A program made the position numbers and the translations under genes. From IMG/VR virus record IMGVR_UViG_3300043437_000019, positions 1 to 31,779 of that record: a stretch of 31,779 nt of DNA, one strand, 5' to 3'. This document shows positions 22,313 through 30,163 of this stretch, in pieces; positions within the stretch are counted from its first letter, which is position 1; every line of letters begins with the position of its first letter. This DNA is from a virus. The notes under the pieces were generated by a model. It worked only from the letters and a program-made list of their open reading frames with translations. It was not told the DNA's origin and made no database searches.

Positions 22313-22499
22313 CACGATTAGTTGGGGAGCAGATGGAAGCAGCGGTGGTTTAGAGACTACTAACCTACTTGCTGAGAATTCTGATTTCTTTGTTACAGAA
22401 GCAGAGGACTTTCTTATAGATGAGACATTATTTAATAGCGGTGGATTTGGAGCAGTTTATGACGTTTCTTATTCAGGCGAAACATTATTAGAACGATAA
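22275..22499 (+). CDS. Small Gly/Trp-motif structural protein
   Basis: It encodes 74 residues beginning MANTIGWGQGVLNTISWGAD, with a repeated I-x-W-G pattern. Short proteins with this repeated opening occur beside tail fibre genes of Bacteroidota phages. The C-terminus ends in SYSGETLLER. A virion role is likely from position; mechanism unknown. Confidence 0.6.
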   Translation: MANTIGWGQGVLNTISWGADGSSGGLETTNLLAENSDFFVTEAEDFLIDETLFNSGGFGAVYDVSYSGETLLER

Positions 22500-22509
22500 A
22501 AAATACAAA

Positions 22510-23016
22510 ATGGCAGAAAAGAAAATAAGTGAAATAACGGCTAAAGGCGCAGCACTTGCGGCTACGGATTTAATGGTTATATCTGAGGTTAGCGGTGCTT
22601 CTTATGTTACTAAAAGAGTTACAGGTGCAAACGTTAAGACATTTGCCCAAAGTGGTTTGCCAACTGAGGTGCAAGTAGCTGCGTCAGATGAAACTACTGC
22701 TTTAACTACAGGTACTGCAAAGGTTACTTTTAGAATGCCTTACGCAATGACAGTTACTGCCGTTCGTGCATCTCTTTCAACTGCTCAAGCATCAGGAAGT
22801 ATCTTCACGGTTGACATCAATGAGGGTGGTACAACTATCCTATCAACAAAGCTGACAATTGACAACACTGAAAAGACATCTACAACTGCTGCAACTGCTG
22901 CGGTTATATCTGATAGTGCATTGGCAGATGATGCTGAGATAACAGTAGATATCGACCAAATTGGTGATGGAACTGCGAAAGGTTTGAAGGTTACTATCAT
23001 AGGAACAAGAGTATGA
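22510..23016 (+). CDS. Fibre- or collar-like structural protein
   Basis: It encodes 168 residues. An N-terminal adaptor-like stretch (KISEITAKGAALAATDLMVI) is followed by a beta-sandwich-like domain (PTEVQVAASDETTALTTGTA, then FRMPYAMTVTAVRASLS). The latter block recurs in tail or collar proteins of many aquatic phages, to my recollection. It overlaps the next gene by four bases. It may be a minor fibre or decoration protein. Confidence 0.65.
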   Translation: MAEKKISEITAKGAALAATDLMVISEVSGASYVTKRVTGANVKTFAQSGLPTEVQVAASDETTALTTGTAKVTFRMPYAMTVTAVRASLSTAQASGSIFTVDINEGGTTILSTKLTIDNTEKTSTTAATAAVISDSALADDAEITVDIDQIGDGTAKGLKVTIIGTRV

Positions 23017-23789
23017 TAATCAATCCATATTTAGTGCAGCCAAGTGGGCCATCTTACGGCACACTAACTACTGCGTGGATAGCTGCTACGGGAGAAACGA
23101 ACTTGACTATCTTAGGTGCGTTAAACACACTTGAGAGTGACTTAACTACCTATGGACTAACTTCTAAGATGACTGCATTATATCCATTTGCTGGGGGAAC
23201 ATCTACTAAGCATTCTTACAATTTTGTAAATACTGCTGCATATCAATTAAGTTTTGTTGGTGGATGGACACATAGTTCTACAGGTGCATTACCTAATGGA
23301 ACAAATGCCTATGCAAATACTGGTATTTTAGCTTCATCTTTTGGTGCTAATTATATGTTGAATTTTTATTCAAGAACAAATACTTCAGGTTTAAAATCTG
23401 ATTTAGGTACATATAATGAAACAACATTAGGTTTAACTTTAGAAACTTTAATTGGTGGCGGTTCATTGACAATGGATATTCCAGATGTAAATAATAGACA
23501 ATCATTTGCAGTTACGGATTCACTAGGAAATTTTATATTTTTTAATAACTCTTCTAACGGAAGAAGAGCATTTAGGAATTCAACATCATTATTAAATACA
23601 ACTTATTTAGCTGCTTCAATGACGAATAAGAATTTAATATTCTCAGATTGGGGATATTTAGCATCTCCTAGATATTCAGATAGACAGTTAGCATTTGGTG
23701 GATTTGGTTCTAATTTTACTGCTACGGATGCCGCTAACTATTACACTGCGGTACAGACTTTCCAAACTACATTATCAAGACAAGTATAA
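23013..23789 (+). CDS. Probable tail fibre / host-recognition protein
   Basis: It encodes 258 residues. The N-terminal 65 appear to be an attachment part (YGTLTTAWIAATGETNLTIL); the rest is rich in Asn, Ser, Thr, Gly and aromatics (FVNTAAYQLSFVGGWTHSST), suggesting a jelly-roll or LamG-like binding domain. Codon use becomes more AT-rich in about 23190-23700, pointing to domain exchange. Receptor binding is inferred from position and composition. Confidence 0.6.
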   Translation: MIINPYLVQPSGPSYGTLTTAWIAATGETNLTILGALNTLESDLTTYGLTSKMTALYPFAGGTSTKHSYNFVNTAAYQLSFVGGWTHSSTGALPNGTNAYANTGILASSFGANYMLNFYSRTNTSGLKSDLGTYNETTLGLTLETLIGGGSLTMDIPDVNNRQSFAVTDSLGNFIFFNNSSNGRRAFRNSTSLLNTTYLAASMTNKNLIFSDWGYLASPRYSDRQLAFGGFGSNFTATDAANYYTAVQTFQTTLSRQV

Positions 23790-24046
23790 TGAAACTAACA
23801 GACATAACACAAGCAGAATATCCTAACTATGTAGGACTGCTTACAGAGGTACAGAAAGATGAATTAGTAGGTCAGCAATACACTGAGGATAGCTATTTCA
23901 ATCCTATTCAAGATGCTGATGATAATTGGATAATATCAACTGAGGAAATGAACTTCTGCACAAACGTAAAATTTCTATGGGTTAAGGACTTGGATTTAAT
24001 TCCTTACAATCCTAAACCTACACCACCATTCCCAACAATAAATTAA
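23789..24046 (+). CDS. Small fibre-associated protein
   Basis: It encodes 85 residues. It is acidic with many aromatics (MKLTDITQAEYPNYVGLLTE, then YNPKPTPPFPTIN). It overlaps the upstream fibre gene by one base (TAATG), which suggests a chaperone or cap for that fibre. No known motif was recognised. Confidence 0.6.
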   Translation: MKLTDITQAEYPNYVGLLTEVQKDELVGQQYTEDSYFNPIQDADDNWIISTEEMNFCTNVKFLWVKDLDLIPYNPKPTPPFPTIN

Positions 24047-24054
24047 TTTTACAA

Positions 24055-24330
24055 ATGGCACTAATACCTACAATAGAAGCTATAAAGAAACACGGAGTAA
24101 TAGGTGTTTTAGTATTAGTAATATTCTTAATGTATAGCTTTTTTACTAAAAGGTTTGAGGTTTTAGAATCTAAACTTGAAAGAGTAGAGTTGAAGCTATA
24201 CGATTGCTTAGAAGATAGAATACAAACAAGCAAAAGACAATTAGATAAACACGTACAATTTAGCGAATTAATGGTAGGTATTTTACCTGATAAAAAGAAA
24301 TATGGAACTAAAAGAAAGATGGCTATCTAA
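24055..24330 (+). CDS. Membrane-anchored coiled-coil protein of the lysis cassette
   Basis: It encodes 91 residues: a hydrophobic segment at about 14-32 (GVIGVLVLVIFLMYSFFTK) and then a charged helical tail (FEVLESKLERVELKLYDCLE). The topology of one membrane segment plus a coiled coil resembles small holin-associated or spanin-like proteins. It precedes a holin-like gene and a lysin, and overlaps the next by 29 bases. Confidence 0.55.
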   Translation: MALIPTIEAIKKHGVIGVLVLVIFLMYSFFTKRFEVLESKLERVELKLYDCLEDRIQTSKRQLDKHVQFSELMVGILPDKKKYGTKRKMAI

Positions 24331-24502
24331 GACTCCTAAGTTTTGGAAGAAAGTACAAAGAGTAGGGGTCATTGCAGGAGCAGTAGGAGCAGCTATAATC
24401 GCAGCACCTGTAGCTTTACCTGCAGCATTAATTACGGCAAGTGGTTATTTGTTAGCAATCGGTGGAGTAGCTGCTACACTATCACAACTTACTAAAGAGT
24501 AA
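24302..24502 (+). CDS. Holin candidate
   Basis: It encodes 66 residues: a basic N-terminus (MELKERWLSKTPKFWKKVQR) followed by two Ala/Gly-rich hydrophobic stretches (GVIAGAVGAAIIAAPVALP and ALITASGYLLAIGGVAATL). Size, topology and position before the lysin fit a small two-helix holin. The assignment is by context and composition, not by a conserved motif. Confidence 0.6.
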   Translation: MELKERWLSKTPKFWKKVQRVGVIAGAVGAAIIAAPVALPAALITASGYLLAIGGVAATLSQLTKE

Positions 24503-24518
24503 CTTACCTAATAGTAAT

Positions 24519-24968
24519 ATGCAGTTAAGTAAGCATTTAAGTAGAGCAGAATTTGAGCGTTCAGATGCTGCTACAAACTACGGAATAAGCAACTCGATGA
24601 ACTCTGGGCAACTTGCTAAAGCTATGGCATTGGCTATTAATTGTTTTGAGCCTATTAGAGAGCATTTAGGAAAGCCAATTAGAGTTAATAGTGGTTATCG
24701 TTCTCCTGCCGTAAATAAACGCATTGGAGGCGCTCTAACATCTCAGCATAGTTTAGGCGAAGCAATAGATTTAGATTTACACGATAGAGATTTATTCGAG
24801 TGGATTATAGACAACGTTACTTTCGACCAATTAATTTATGAAGCAGGAAATGATACTGAGGCAGCGTGGTTTCACATTTCCTACCGAGAAGGACACAATC
24901 GTAAGCAAGTCTTACGAATGATAAAGAAAGGCGGAAAATCCACCTATATACCTTACAAACGCAAATAG
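24519..24968 (+). CDS. Peptidase M15-type endolysin
   Basis: It encodes 149 residues. It has the zinc-peptidase pattern of M15 D,D/L,D-carboxypeptidases used as lysins: VNSGYRSPAVNKRIGG, SQHSLGEAIDLD with zinc ligands His77 and Asp84, and WFHIS with His119. No signal peptide is visible, so release would depend on the holin. It would cut peptide stems of host peptidoglycan. Confidence 0.88.
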   Translation: MQLSKHLSRAEFERSDAATNYGISNSMNSGQLAKAMALAINCFEPIREHLGKPIRVNSGYRSPAVNKRIGGALTSQHSLGEAIDLDLHDRDLFEWIIDNVTFDQLIYEAGNDTEAAWFHISYREGHNRKQVLRMIKKGGKSTYIPYKRK

Positions 24969-24992
24969 AACCGAGTAACCCTCGGTTTTTTT
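24969..24992 (+). terminator. Intrinsic terminator after the lysin gene
   Basis: AACCGAG (24969-24975) pairs with CTCGGTT (24981-24987) across a five-base loop and runs into Ts (24986-24992). It begins just after the lysin stop, closing the structural and lysis transcription unit. Confidence 0.9.
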
Positions 24993-25005
24993 ATTCAAAC
25001 TTATT

Positions 25006-25992
25006 ATGAACGTAAATCAATCAATAGTTATAGACTATTTAGAAAAGCATCCTGCTATGGCAACTCAAACCTTAGCTAAATTAATTTACAATGACCATTC
25101 TTTAGACTTTAAAAATGTAGAAAGTGTTAGGTCTTGTATTAGAGTAATTAGAGGAGAAACTAAATACAAGGGAATACAAAAATATAAAAGAACGGAAGAA
25201 GAAAAAAGAAAATCTAACGGATGGAAGAAACTTCCCGAATCAGACTATAAAGAGCAAGAGCCTTATATAATGCCTAAAGGGAATAATAGAATCTTAATCC
25301 TATCAGATATTCATTTACCTTACCACGATGTAGATGCTTTGAGTATTGCTTTAGAATGGGCATACAACCATAAGCCTAACGCTATTATATTAAACGGCGA
25401 TACTATGGATATGTATCAAGCATCTCGTTTTATTAAAGATAGAAGACTTCGTGATTTGTCAGGAGAAATAGATATTACACGAGACTTTCTAAGACAACTT
25501 AGAGATGAGTTCGATTGTCCTATATACTTCAAGATAGGAAACCACGAGGCAAGGTGGGAAAACTATTTAAAAACGGTAGCACCTGAGTTGTTAGGTATCG
25601 CAGACTTTGAGTTAAAAAGCATCCTTAGATTTGGAGAGTTAGGAGTAACTGAAATTAAAGACAAGCAAATCATTAAAGCAGGTAATCTAAACATTATGCA
25701 CGGACACGAATTCGGACAAAGTGTATTTAGTCCGGTAAACGTAGCACGAGGATTATATGTAAGGGCGAAAGCTAACGCAATCATAGGACACCATCACGCA
25801 ACGTCTGAGCATAGCGAGAAAGACCTACAAGGTAATGTAGTTACAACGTGGTCAATGGGTAGTTTATGTGGATTATCTCCGGAATATATGCCGTACAATA
25901 AATGGAATCACGGATTTGCATTCGTTACTACGTTTGGCAATGGAGACTTTGAAGTAAAGAACTTGAGAATAATAAACGGTAAAGTGAGATAA
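25006..25992 (+). CDS. Metallophosphoesterase with N-terminal winged-helix-like domain
   Basis: It encodes 328 residues. All calcineurin-like metal motifs are present: D101-x-H103 (SDIHLPYH), GDTMD (131-135), GNHE (178-181), HGH (232-234) and GHHH (261-264). The first 65 or so residues (VIDYLEKHPAMATQTLAKLI, then RSCIRVIRG) look like a helix-turn-helix DNA-binding domain. A phosphodiesterase acting on DNA or on a nucleotide signal is plausible; the substrate is unknown. It stands alone between two terminators. Confidence 0.82.
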   Translation: MNVNQSIVIDYLEKHPAMATQTLAKLIYNDHSLDFKNVESVRSCIRVIRGETKYKGIQKYKRTEEEKRKSNGWKKLPESDYKEQEPYIMPKGNNRILILSDIHLPYHDVDALSIALEWAYNHKPNAIILNGDTMDMYQASRFIKDRRLRDLSGEIDITRDFLRQLRDEFDCPIYFKIGNHEARWENYLKTVAPELLGIADFELKSILRFGELGVTEIKDKQIIKAGNLNIMHGHEFGQSVFSPVNVARGLYVRAKANAIIGHHHATSEHSEKDLQGNVVTTWSMGSLCGLSPEYMPYNKWNHGFAFVTTFGNGDFEVKNLRIINGKVR

Positions 25993-26049
25993 ATGCGTAC
26001 ATTAGCAGAACTTTTTTCGTAAAGTACAATCTGTTTTGTTTTAGGTAAG

Positions 26050-26085
26050 AAAGGGAGTTTGGGAACATTCTCCCTTTGTTTTTTT
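26050..26085 (+). terminator. Intrinsic terminator after the metallophosphoesterase
   Basis: AAAGGGAG (26050-26057) pairs perfectly with CTCCCTTT (26070-26077) across a 12-base loop, followed by g and seven Ts. It separates the late region from the early promoter 31 bases downstream. Confidence 0.92.
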
Positions 26086-26115
26086 AAAATAATTAAAATA
26101 ATTTGTTTAAAAGTA

Positions 26116-26145
26116 TTGCAGTTATAAACAATTGTATTATTTTTG
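26116..26145 (+). promoter_or_regulatory. Bacteroidota-type early promoter
   Basis: TTG (26116-26118), a 19-base spacer and TATTTTTG (26138-26145, matching TAnnTTTG) give the best-spaced host-type promoter in the window. It lies directly after a terminator and 22 bases before ATG 26168, so it probably starts the early operon. Confidence 0.72.
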
Positions 26146-26167
26146 TCGAAACACTAATACAAAACAG

Positions 26168-26410
26168 ATGAAAAAACAGATTAAAGAAGCCTTAGAACTT
26201 CACGCAAAAGCAAACGAATTGCTTTACTTATGCGAAGGAATGCAGAACCGAATAGATAATATGCTTCGGTATAATGCAGAAATAGCCATCCCCAACAACT
26301 TTCACGAGCATTCAGAGAATGTTATTGATACCTGCCAACGTGGATTAGGTAGATTATGGAGAAGCTACCAGATAGTGATTGATAAACTTAAAAGCCTTGA
26401 TGAGATATGA
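26168..26410 (+). CDS. Small helical early protein
   Basis: It encodes 80 residues from ATG 26168; an upstream in-frame TTG lies inside the promoter. It is mainly helical (KKQIKEALELHAKANELLYL), with two Cys and no known motif. It is the first gene after the early promoter, a common place for host-takeover proteins, but no function can be read from the sequence. Confidence 0.7.
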   Translation: MKKQIKEALELHAKANELLYLCEGMQNRIDNMLRYNAEIAIPNNFHEHSENVIDTCQRGLGRLWRSYQIVIDKLKSLDEI

Positions 26411-26544
26411 AAGAGGATTTAATAAAGTACGTTGAGCAATTGGAGATTGAGCGACAAGCAAACACGGATGTTTATTCAGAAGAAACACTAAACAGATTAG
26501 ATAATTTAATTAAAGATTACCACAAACTAATATTGTCATTATGA
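26407..26544 (+). CDS. Acidic microprotein
   Basis: It encodes 45 residues (MKEDLIKYVEQLEIERQANT...), helical and acidic. Four-base overlaps with both neighbours support translation. Function unknown. Confidence 0.55.
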   Translation: MKEDLIKYVEQLEIERQANTDVYSEETLNRLDNLIKDYHKLILSL

Positions 26545-26723
26545 AAACACGGAACGTATTTAAGAAAGTAACAGAGGCATTTAACCAACACGTAAAGCCT
26601 ACTACATTAGAAAACGAGTTTATTCCTAACAACGGAGTAAGACACGGAGACTTAAAAAAATATTGGGATAATTATAATGCACAGTTAATAAATAGAATTT
26701 CAGAAATAAAAAGAGAGTTATGA
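26541..26723 (+). CDS. Small early hypothetical protein
   Basis: It encodes 60 residues (MKTRNVFKKVTEAFNQHVKP...). A basic N-terminus is followed by an amphipathic C-terminal helix (DNYNAQLINRISEIKREL). It has four-base overlaps on both sides. No family was recognised. Confidence 0.6.
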   Translation: MKTRNVFKKVTEAFNQHVKPTTLENEFIPNNGVRHGDLKKYWDNYNAQLINRISEIKREL

Positions 26724-27103
26724 AAGCAAACGATAATGTTAGAATTTGGATAGAGGATTCAGTAGAACCTGAAGGTGGTTTTTGGAGTTATGGATTTATT
26801 GATGAGGTTGGGATGTTTCGACAAAATGATTTTGACTACACAGGAAAAGAAGATGAGTTAGACCTTGTTGAGCAATATATAAAATGGGGTTATAAAGTTG
26901 AGAAAATTAACTCTGAATTTAAAAAAGGAGACAAAGTAAAAGTTAGTGGGTGCTTTAGTGACTTTGCACATAAACACGATAACCAATGGTTTAAAGGAGA
27001 ATTTGTAATTGAATGTTCAAGACCATCAGTTTATAAATATAGAGTTAGAGTAAACAATAAAATGTCGGATTGGAAAAACATAAAAAAAGATGAAACGATT
27101 TAA
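26720..27103 (+). CDS. Hypothetical protein with SH3-like C-terminal part
   Basis: It encodes 127 residues. An acidic N-terminal half is followed by FKKGDKVKVSGCFSDF and a beta-rich stretch (GEFVIECSRPSVYKYRVRVN) that resembles small SH3-like or KOW-like barrels binding nucleic acid or protein. It overlaps the next gene by 14 bases. The fold suggestion is inference only. Confidence 0.6.
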   Translation: MKANDNVRIWIEDSVEPEGGFWSYGFIDEVGMFRQNDFDYTGKEDELDLVEQYIKWGYKVEKINSEFKKGDKVKVSGCFSDFAHKHDNQWFKGEFVIECSRPSVYKYRVRVNNKMSDWKNIKKDETI

Positions 27104-27233
27104 AATAACATACAAGGTAAAGCTAAAGAGATGGGAGGAACGTTACTTAATTGTAAGCGCATACAATCAGTCAGATGCTAAAGATAAATTCCAATTATGG
27201 AAAGGTTTAATAACAGATATAAACGAGATATGA
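27090..27233 (+). CDS. Basic microprotein
   Basis: It encodes 47 residues (MKRFKITYKVKLKRWEERYL...), basic and beta-prone at the N-terminus. It overlaps the genes on both sides. No known family. Confidence 0.55.
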   Translation: MKRFKITYKVKLKRWEERYLIVSAYNQSDAKDKFQLWKGLITDINEI

Positions 27234-27457
27234 AAACAGCAGTAGAATGGTTGGTAAATGAAATACAAGAACAATTAAAAATGTTCTTCCCTGATGCGAC
27301 ATTATATCAACCAACCATTGACAAAGCCAAAGAAATGGAGAAAGAGCAGATTATTGAAAGCTATTGTCAAGGTTGTTTTGATATTAGCAAAGATAAAAAT
27401 ATTTTTCCAAGAGAAACATCAGAACAATACTACAACGAAACCTTTAAATCAGAGTAA
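27230..27457 (+). CDS. Small helical hypothetical protein
   Basis: It encodes 75 residues from ATG 27230, chosen because it overlaps the preceding stop by four bases. The pattern TAVEWLVNEIQEQL then DKAKEMEKEQIIESYCQGC resembles a small protein frequent in Bacteroidota phages and of unknown function. It is acidic and mostly helical. Confidence 0.65.
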   Translation: MKTAVEWLVNEIQEQLKMFFPDATLYQPTIDKAKEMEKEQIIESYCQGCFDISKDKNIFPRETSEQYYNETFKSE

Positions 27458-27458
27458 G

Positions 27459-27623
27459 ATGCCAGATATAGCAATGTGCAAAAATGAAACTTGCAAACTA
27501 AAAAAAGATTGTTACCGGTATATGGCAGAACCATCTAAATATTGGCAAACATACGCAGACATAAAGCCTAACGAAAAAGGGAAATGTGATTACTTTATCA
27601 AATATATAAAACCAAAAAAATGA
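27459..27623 (+). CDS. Small Cys-rich (zinc-binding-like) protein
   Basis: It encodes 54 residues from ATG 27459. Cys residues in AMCKNETCKLKKDCYRY and a later CDYF form a possible metal site. It starts two bases after the previous stop and overlaps the DnaA-like gene by four. It resembles small Cys-knuckle proteins of Bacteroidota phages; function unknown. Confidence 0.62.
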   Translation: MPDIAMCKNETCKLKKDCYRYMAEPSKYWQTYADIKPNEKGKCDYFIKYIKPKK

Positions 27624-28054
27624 ATTATAACATACAATCAATTACAGACACAAAGAAATCATTCCCTAAAAATACAAGATTCGTTTTTGAGGATTTTCTA
27701 ATAGCTTGTCCATTTTCTCTGGAGTATCTTAGACAAGTATCACGCAAACGAGAAGTAATGCAATGGCGGCAGTTAGGTATGGTTTGGTTAGCAATAGAAA
27801 ATATGCACCTGAGCAAAGCAGGAAGATTCTTTGACAAAGACCATAGCACAGTTATTCACGCTTTAAAAGTAGTTAGACAAGCCAATAACGGATTTGATTA
27901 TGTGCTAAAAGAAAAGATTGACAAGATAATGAACTGCATAGACTTGAGTGTGCCTTATTCAAACGATTCAAGCGAGAACGAAAAGAATTCTTTAATTTAT
28001 TTAGAACGATTAATTAAAAAAAAATTAGCTGCTGAAGGTATGCTATGTGTTTAA
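27620..28054 (+). CDS. DnaA domain-IV-like replication protein
   Basis: It encodes 144 residues. Residues 40-90 match the DnaA DNA-binding domain: a basic helix (RKREVMQWRQLGMVW) and the signature FDKDHSTVIHALKVV with DHSTVIHA at 74-81, the helix that reads DnaA boxes. The AAA+ ATPase part of DnaA is absent, so it cannot open an origin alone. It may recruit host factors to the phage origin or compete with host DnaA. A perfect DnaA box lies at 2685-2693. Confidence 0.8.
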   Translation: MNYNIQSITDTKKSFPKNTRFVFEDFLIACPFSLEYLRQVSRKREVMQWRQLGMVWLAIENMHLSKAGRFFDKDHSTVIHALKVVRQANNGFDYVLKEKIDKIMNCIDLSVPYSNDSSENEKNSLIYLERLIKKKLAAEGMLCV

Positions 28055-28060
28055 AAGTAT

Positions 28061-28068
28061 TATATTTG
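28061..28068 (+). promoter_or_regulatory. TAnnTTTG promoter box before the recombinase gene
   Basis: TATATTTG matches the Bacteroidota -7 element and lies 23 bases before ATG 28092. A TTG at the -33 distance is not visible, so the promoter may be weak or need an activator. It would start the recombination and replication operon. Confidence 0.5.
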
Positions 28069-28091
28069 TAAACAATTAAAAACAGATAACT

Positions 28092-28631
28092 ATGAAAAAA
28101 GAAGAAGTGGTAGACGTTCTACCGAAAAGCGAAACTATCTACACTAAGCTATGGAAAGCAAAGCAAGAGATAGGTAAAGTTACTAAAGGAAGTAACAATC
28201 CTTTCTTTAAATCAAAATACGCTGATTTAAACGCTATTTTAGAAGCTACTGAACCAATCCTATTAAAACACGGTTTAATACTCTTACAACCCATCTTAGA
28301 CGGCAAAGTATGCACTCAGATAATAGACATTGAAAACGGAGACAAGATAGAAAGCAGTTTAGTTCTTCCAATGATTACCGACCCACAGAAATTAATTGCT
28401 TCGATTACTTACTACCGGAGAGGAAGTTTACAAACGCTTTTAAGTTTACAGGCGGTGGATGACGATGGAAACACGGCACGAGAAGCAGTAAGTAAATTAT
28501 TTCCTCAAGAGCGTTTTGAATCTGGACTTGCTAAAGTATCAAACGGAGAATTAACTACTGAACAATTTAAGAACGCTTTGAAAGGATATGAATTAACTGA
28601 GTTACAAACCAAAGCAATGTTACTTTTATAA
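28092..28631 (+). CDS. ERF-family single-strand annealing recombinase
   Basis: It encodes 179 residues. The ERF signature is clear: NPFFKSKYADLNAILEATEP near residues 36-55, and the block SITYYRRGSLQTLLSLQAVD followed by DDGN. Such proteins anneal complementary single strands in phage recombination and replication. It is followed at one remove by a PD-(D/E)XK exonuclease, the usual partner. The C-terminus is a short helical extension. Confidence 0.85.
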   Translation: MKKEEVVDVLPKSETIYTKLWKAKQEIGKVTKGSNNPFFKSKYADLNAILEATEPILLKHGLILLQPILDGKVCTQIIDIENGDKIESSLVLPMITDPQKLIASITYYRRGSLQTLLSLQAVDDDGNTAREAVSKLFPQERFESGLAKVSNGELTTEQFKNALKGYELTELQTKAMLLL

Positions 28632-28657
28632 TTAGTAATCAATAAAAACAAATAAAT

Positions 28658-29479
28658 ATGTTTAACACAACAACAGCACCAATGGCGAAGAATAGTAACC
28701 AAGTGCAAGAAGGAAAAGAAGTAAACAAGGTTTACAAAACAAACAATTTGTCAATGTTCAAACAAATTGACGGAAACAGAATTCCAAATTTACAGCACAT
28801 TAAGCGATTAGCTGATTCAATTCGTGTTTATGGAATGAAGTGTAACCCAATTTTAGTTAATGAACGAATGGAAGTAATAGATGGACAACATCGTTTAATG
28901 GCTGCTAAAGAAGCTGAATCATTTGTTTATTACATTATTGTAAATGGATATTCATTAAATGAAGTTCACACGTTAAATCTTAATCAAAAGAATTGGACTA
29001 AAAAAGATTTTATGGAGGGATACGCTAATATGGGAATTGAATCTTATATTAAATTACGTGAATTTTCAATAAAAAATGATGACTATGTTTTTTCAGATTG
29101 CATTGCATTATGTCAAAATACTGGAAGCGGCTCATCAAGAAGTTTAGCAATACAAATATCTTGCGGTGTAAAATTAGATGGTTCAGCACAAATATTTGAG
29201 CAGGGCACGTGGAGATGTGGAGATATTGATTTGGCTCAAGATATGGCTAACAAAATACGAATGATAAAATCTTATTATTTAGGTTATAATCGTACAAGTT
29301 TTGTTCAAACAATGATGGGGCTACTTCAAAAAGAAACATTTGATTTTAACGAGTTTATGCACAAATTAAGATTGCAACCAACAGCAATGGTAGATTGTGC
29401 TAATCGTGAGCAGTATAAAACTGTTATTGAAGATATTTACAATTACAAGAGTAGAAACAAAATTAGCCTTAGATACTGA
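28658..29479 (+). CDS. ParB/sulfiredoxin-fold protein
   Basis: It encodes 273 residues. The N-terminal 100 residues hold a ParB-type domain: IPNLQHIKRLADSIRVYG, then VNERMEVIDGQHRLMAAKEA with the GQHR box. The C-terminal part is helical and unrecognised. The gene is more AT-rich than its neighbours and splits the usual recombinase-exonuclease pair, so it may be an insertion. It could bind or nick DNA, or regulate; no partition partner is present. Confidence 0.75.
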   Translation: MFNTTTAPMAKNSNQVQEGKEVNKVYKTNNLSMFKQIDGNRIPNLQHIKRLADSIRVYGMKCNPILVNERMEVIDGQHRLMAAKEAESFVYYIIVNGYSLNEVHTLNLNQKNWTKKDFMEGYANMGIESYIKLREFSIKNDDYVFSDCIALCQNTGSGSSRSLAIQISCGVKLDGSAQIFEQGTWRCGDIDLAQDMANKIRMIKSYYLGYNRTSFVQTMMGLLQKETFDFNEFMHKLRLQPTAMVDCANREQYKTVIEDIYNYKSRNKISLRY

Positions 29480-30150
29480 TGAAGATTAGATGTAGCGCAA
29501 TAGGTAAGATAATGACTTCTCCCAGAACAAAGGGAGAGGTTCTATCTGAAACTGCAAAGACTTATATTCAAGATTACTTTAAAGAAAAGGAATTAGGAAT
29601 AGCTAAAGAGTTTTGGAGTAGATATACAGACAAAGGTTTACAGATGGAAGATGAGGCAATAGAGTTTGCAGGTCAAGTCTTAGGGTGGGAGTTTGTAGTT
29701 AAAAACACGGAACGATATAATAACGAATGGCTCACAGGAGAACCCGATGTAATTACAAAAGACTTACTTGCTGATATAAAATGCTCTTGGGATGGTTCTA
29801 CGTTTCCATTATTCGATACTGAGTTAAAGAATAAAGATTATTTTTGGCAACTGCAAGGTTATATGATGCTTACAGGATTAGATAAAGCTGAGTTAATTTA
29901 CTGCTTAATGAACACTCCGCACCAAATAGTAGAAGATGAGGTTCGTAGAGCGCATTGGAAAGCAGGATTAATAGATGAGGATTTAGATTTGCGTGAAGCG
30001 GTACAGAGCCAACACACGTTTGACCATATTCCTAACAACCTACGAATTAAAAGATTCATCGTAGAAAGAGACGAACAAGCTATCGAACAGATTAAAGAGA
30101 AGGTAGAACTTTGTAGAAACTACTACGAACAATTAAAAAGTATAATTTAA
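29479..30150 (+). CDS. YqaJ/lambda-exonuclease-like PD-(D/E)XK nuclease
   Basis: It encodes 223 residues. The catalytic layout is visible: an acidic helix near Glu57/Glu59, WLTGEPD at 84-90 (GEPD), and LADIKCSW with D99-I-K101, followed by WQLQGYMML. These match YqaJ-type viral exonucleases that resect ends to load the annealing protein. It overlaps the ParB-like gene's stop by one base. Confidence 0.85.
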   Translation: MKIRCSAIGKIMTSPRTKGEVLSETAKTYIQDYFKEKELGIAKEFWSRYTDKGLQMEDEAIEFAGQVLGWEFVVKNTERYNNEWLTGEPDVITKDLLADIKCSWDGSTFPLFDTELKNKDYFWQLQGYMMLTGLDKAELIYCLMNTPHQIVEDEVRRAHWKAGLIDEDLDLREAVQSQHTFDHIPNNLRIKRFIVERDEQAIEQIKEKVELCRNYYEQLKSII

Positions 30151-30163
30151 AAACAAAGTAAAA

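Noticed and set aside
25993-26022. Nine-codon frame MRTLAELFS after the metallophosphoesterase
   Set aside because: It is too short to support without ribosome data, although it begins right after the stop and could be a remnant of a lost gene.
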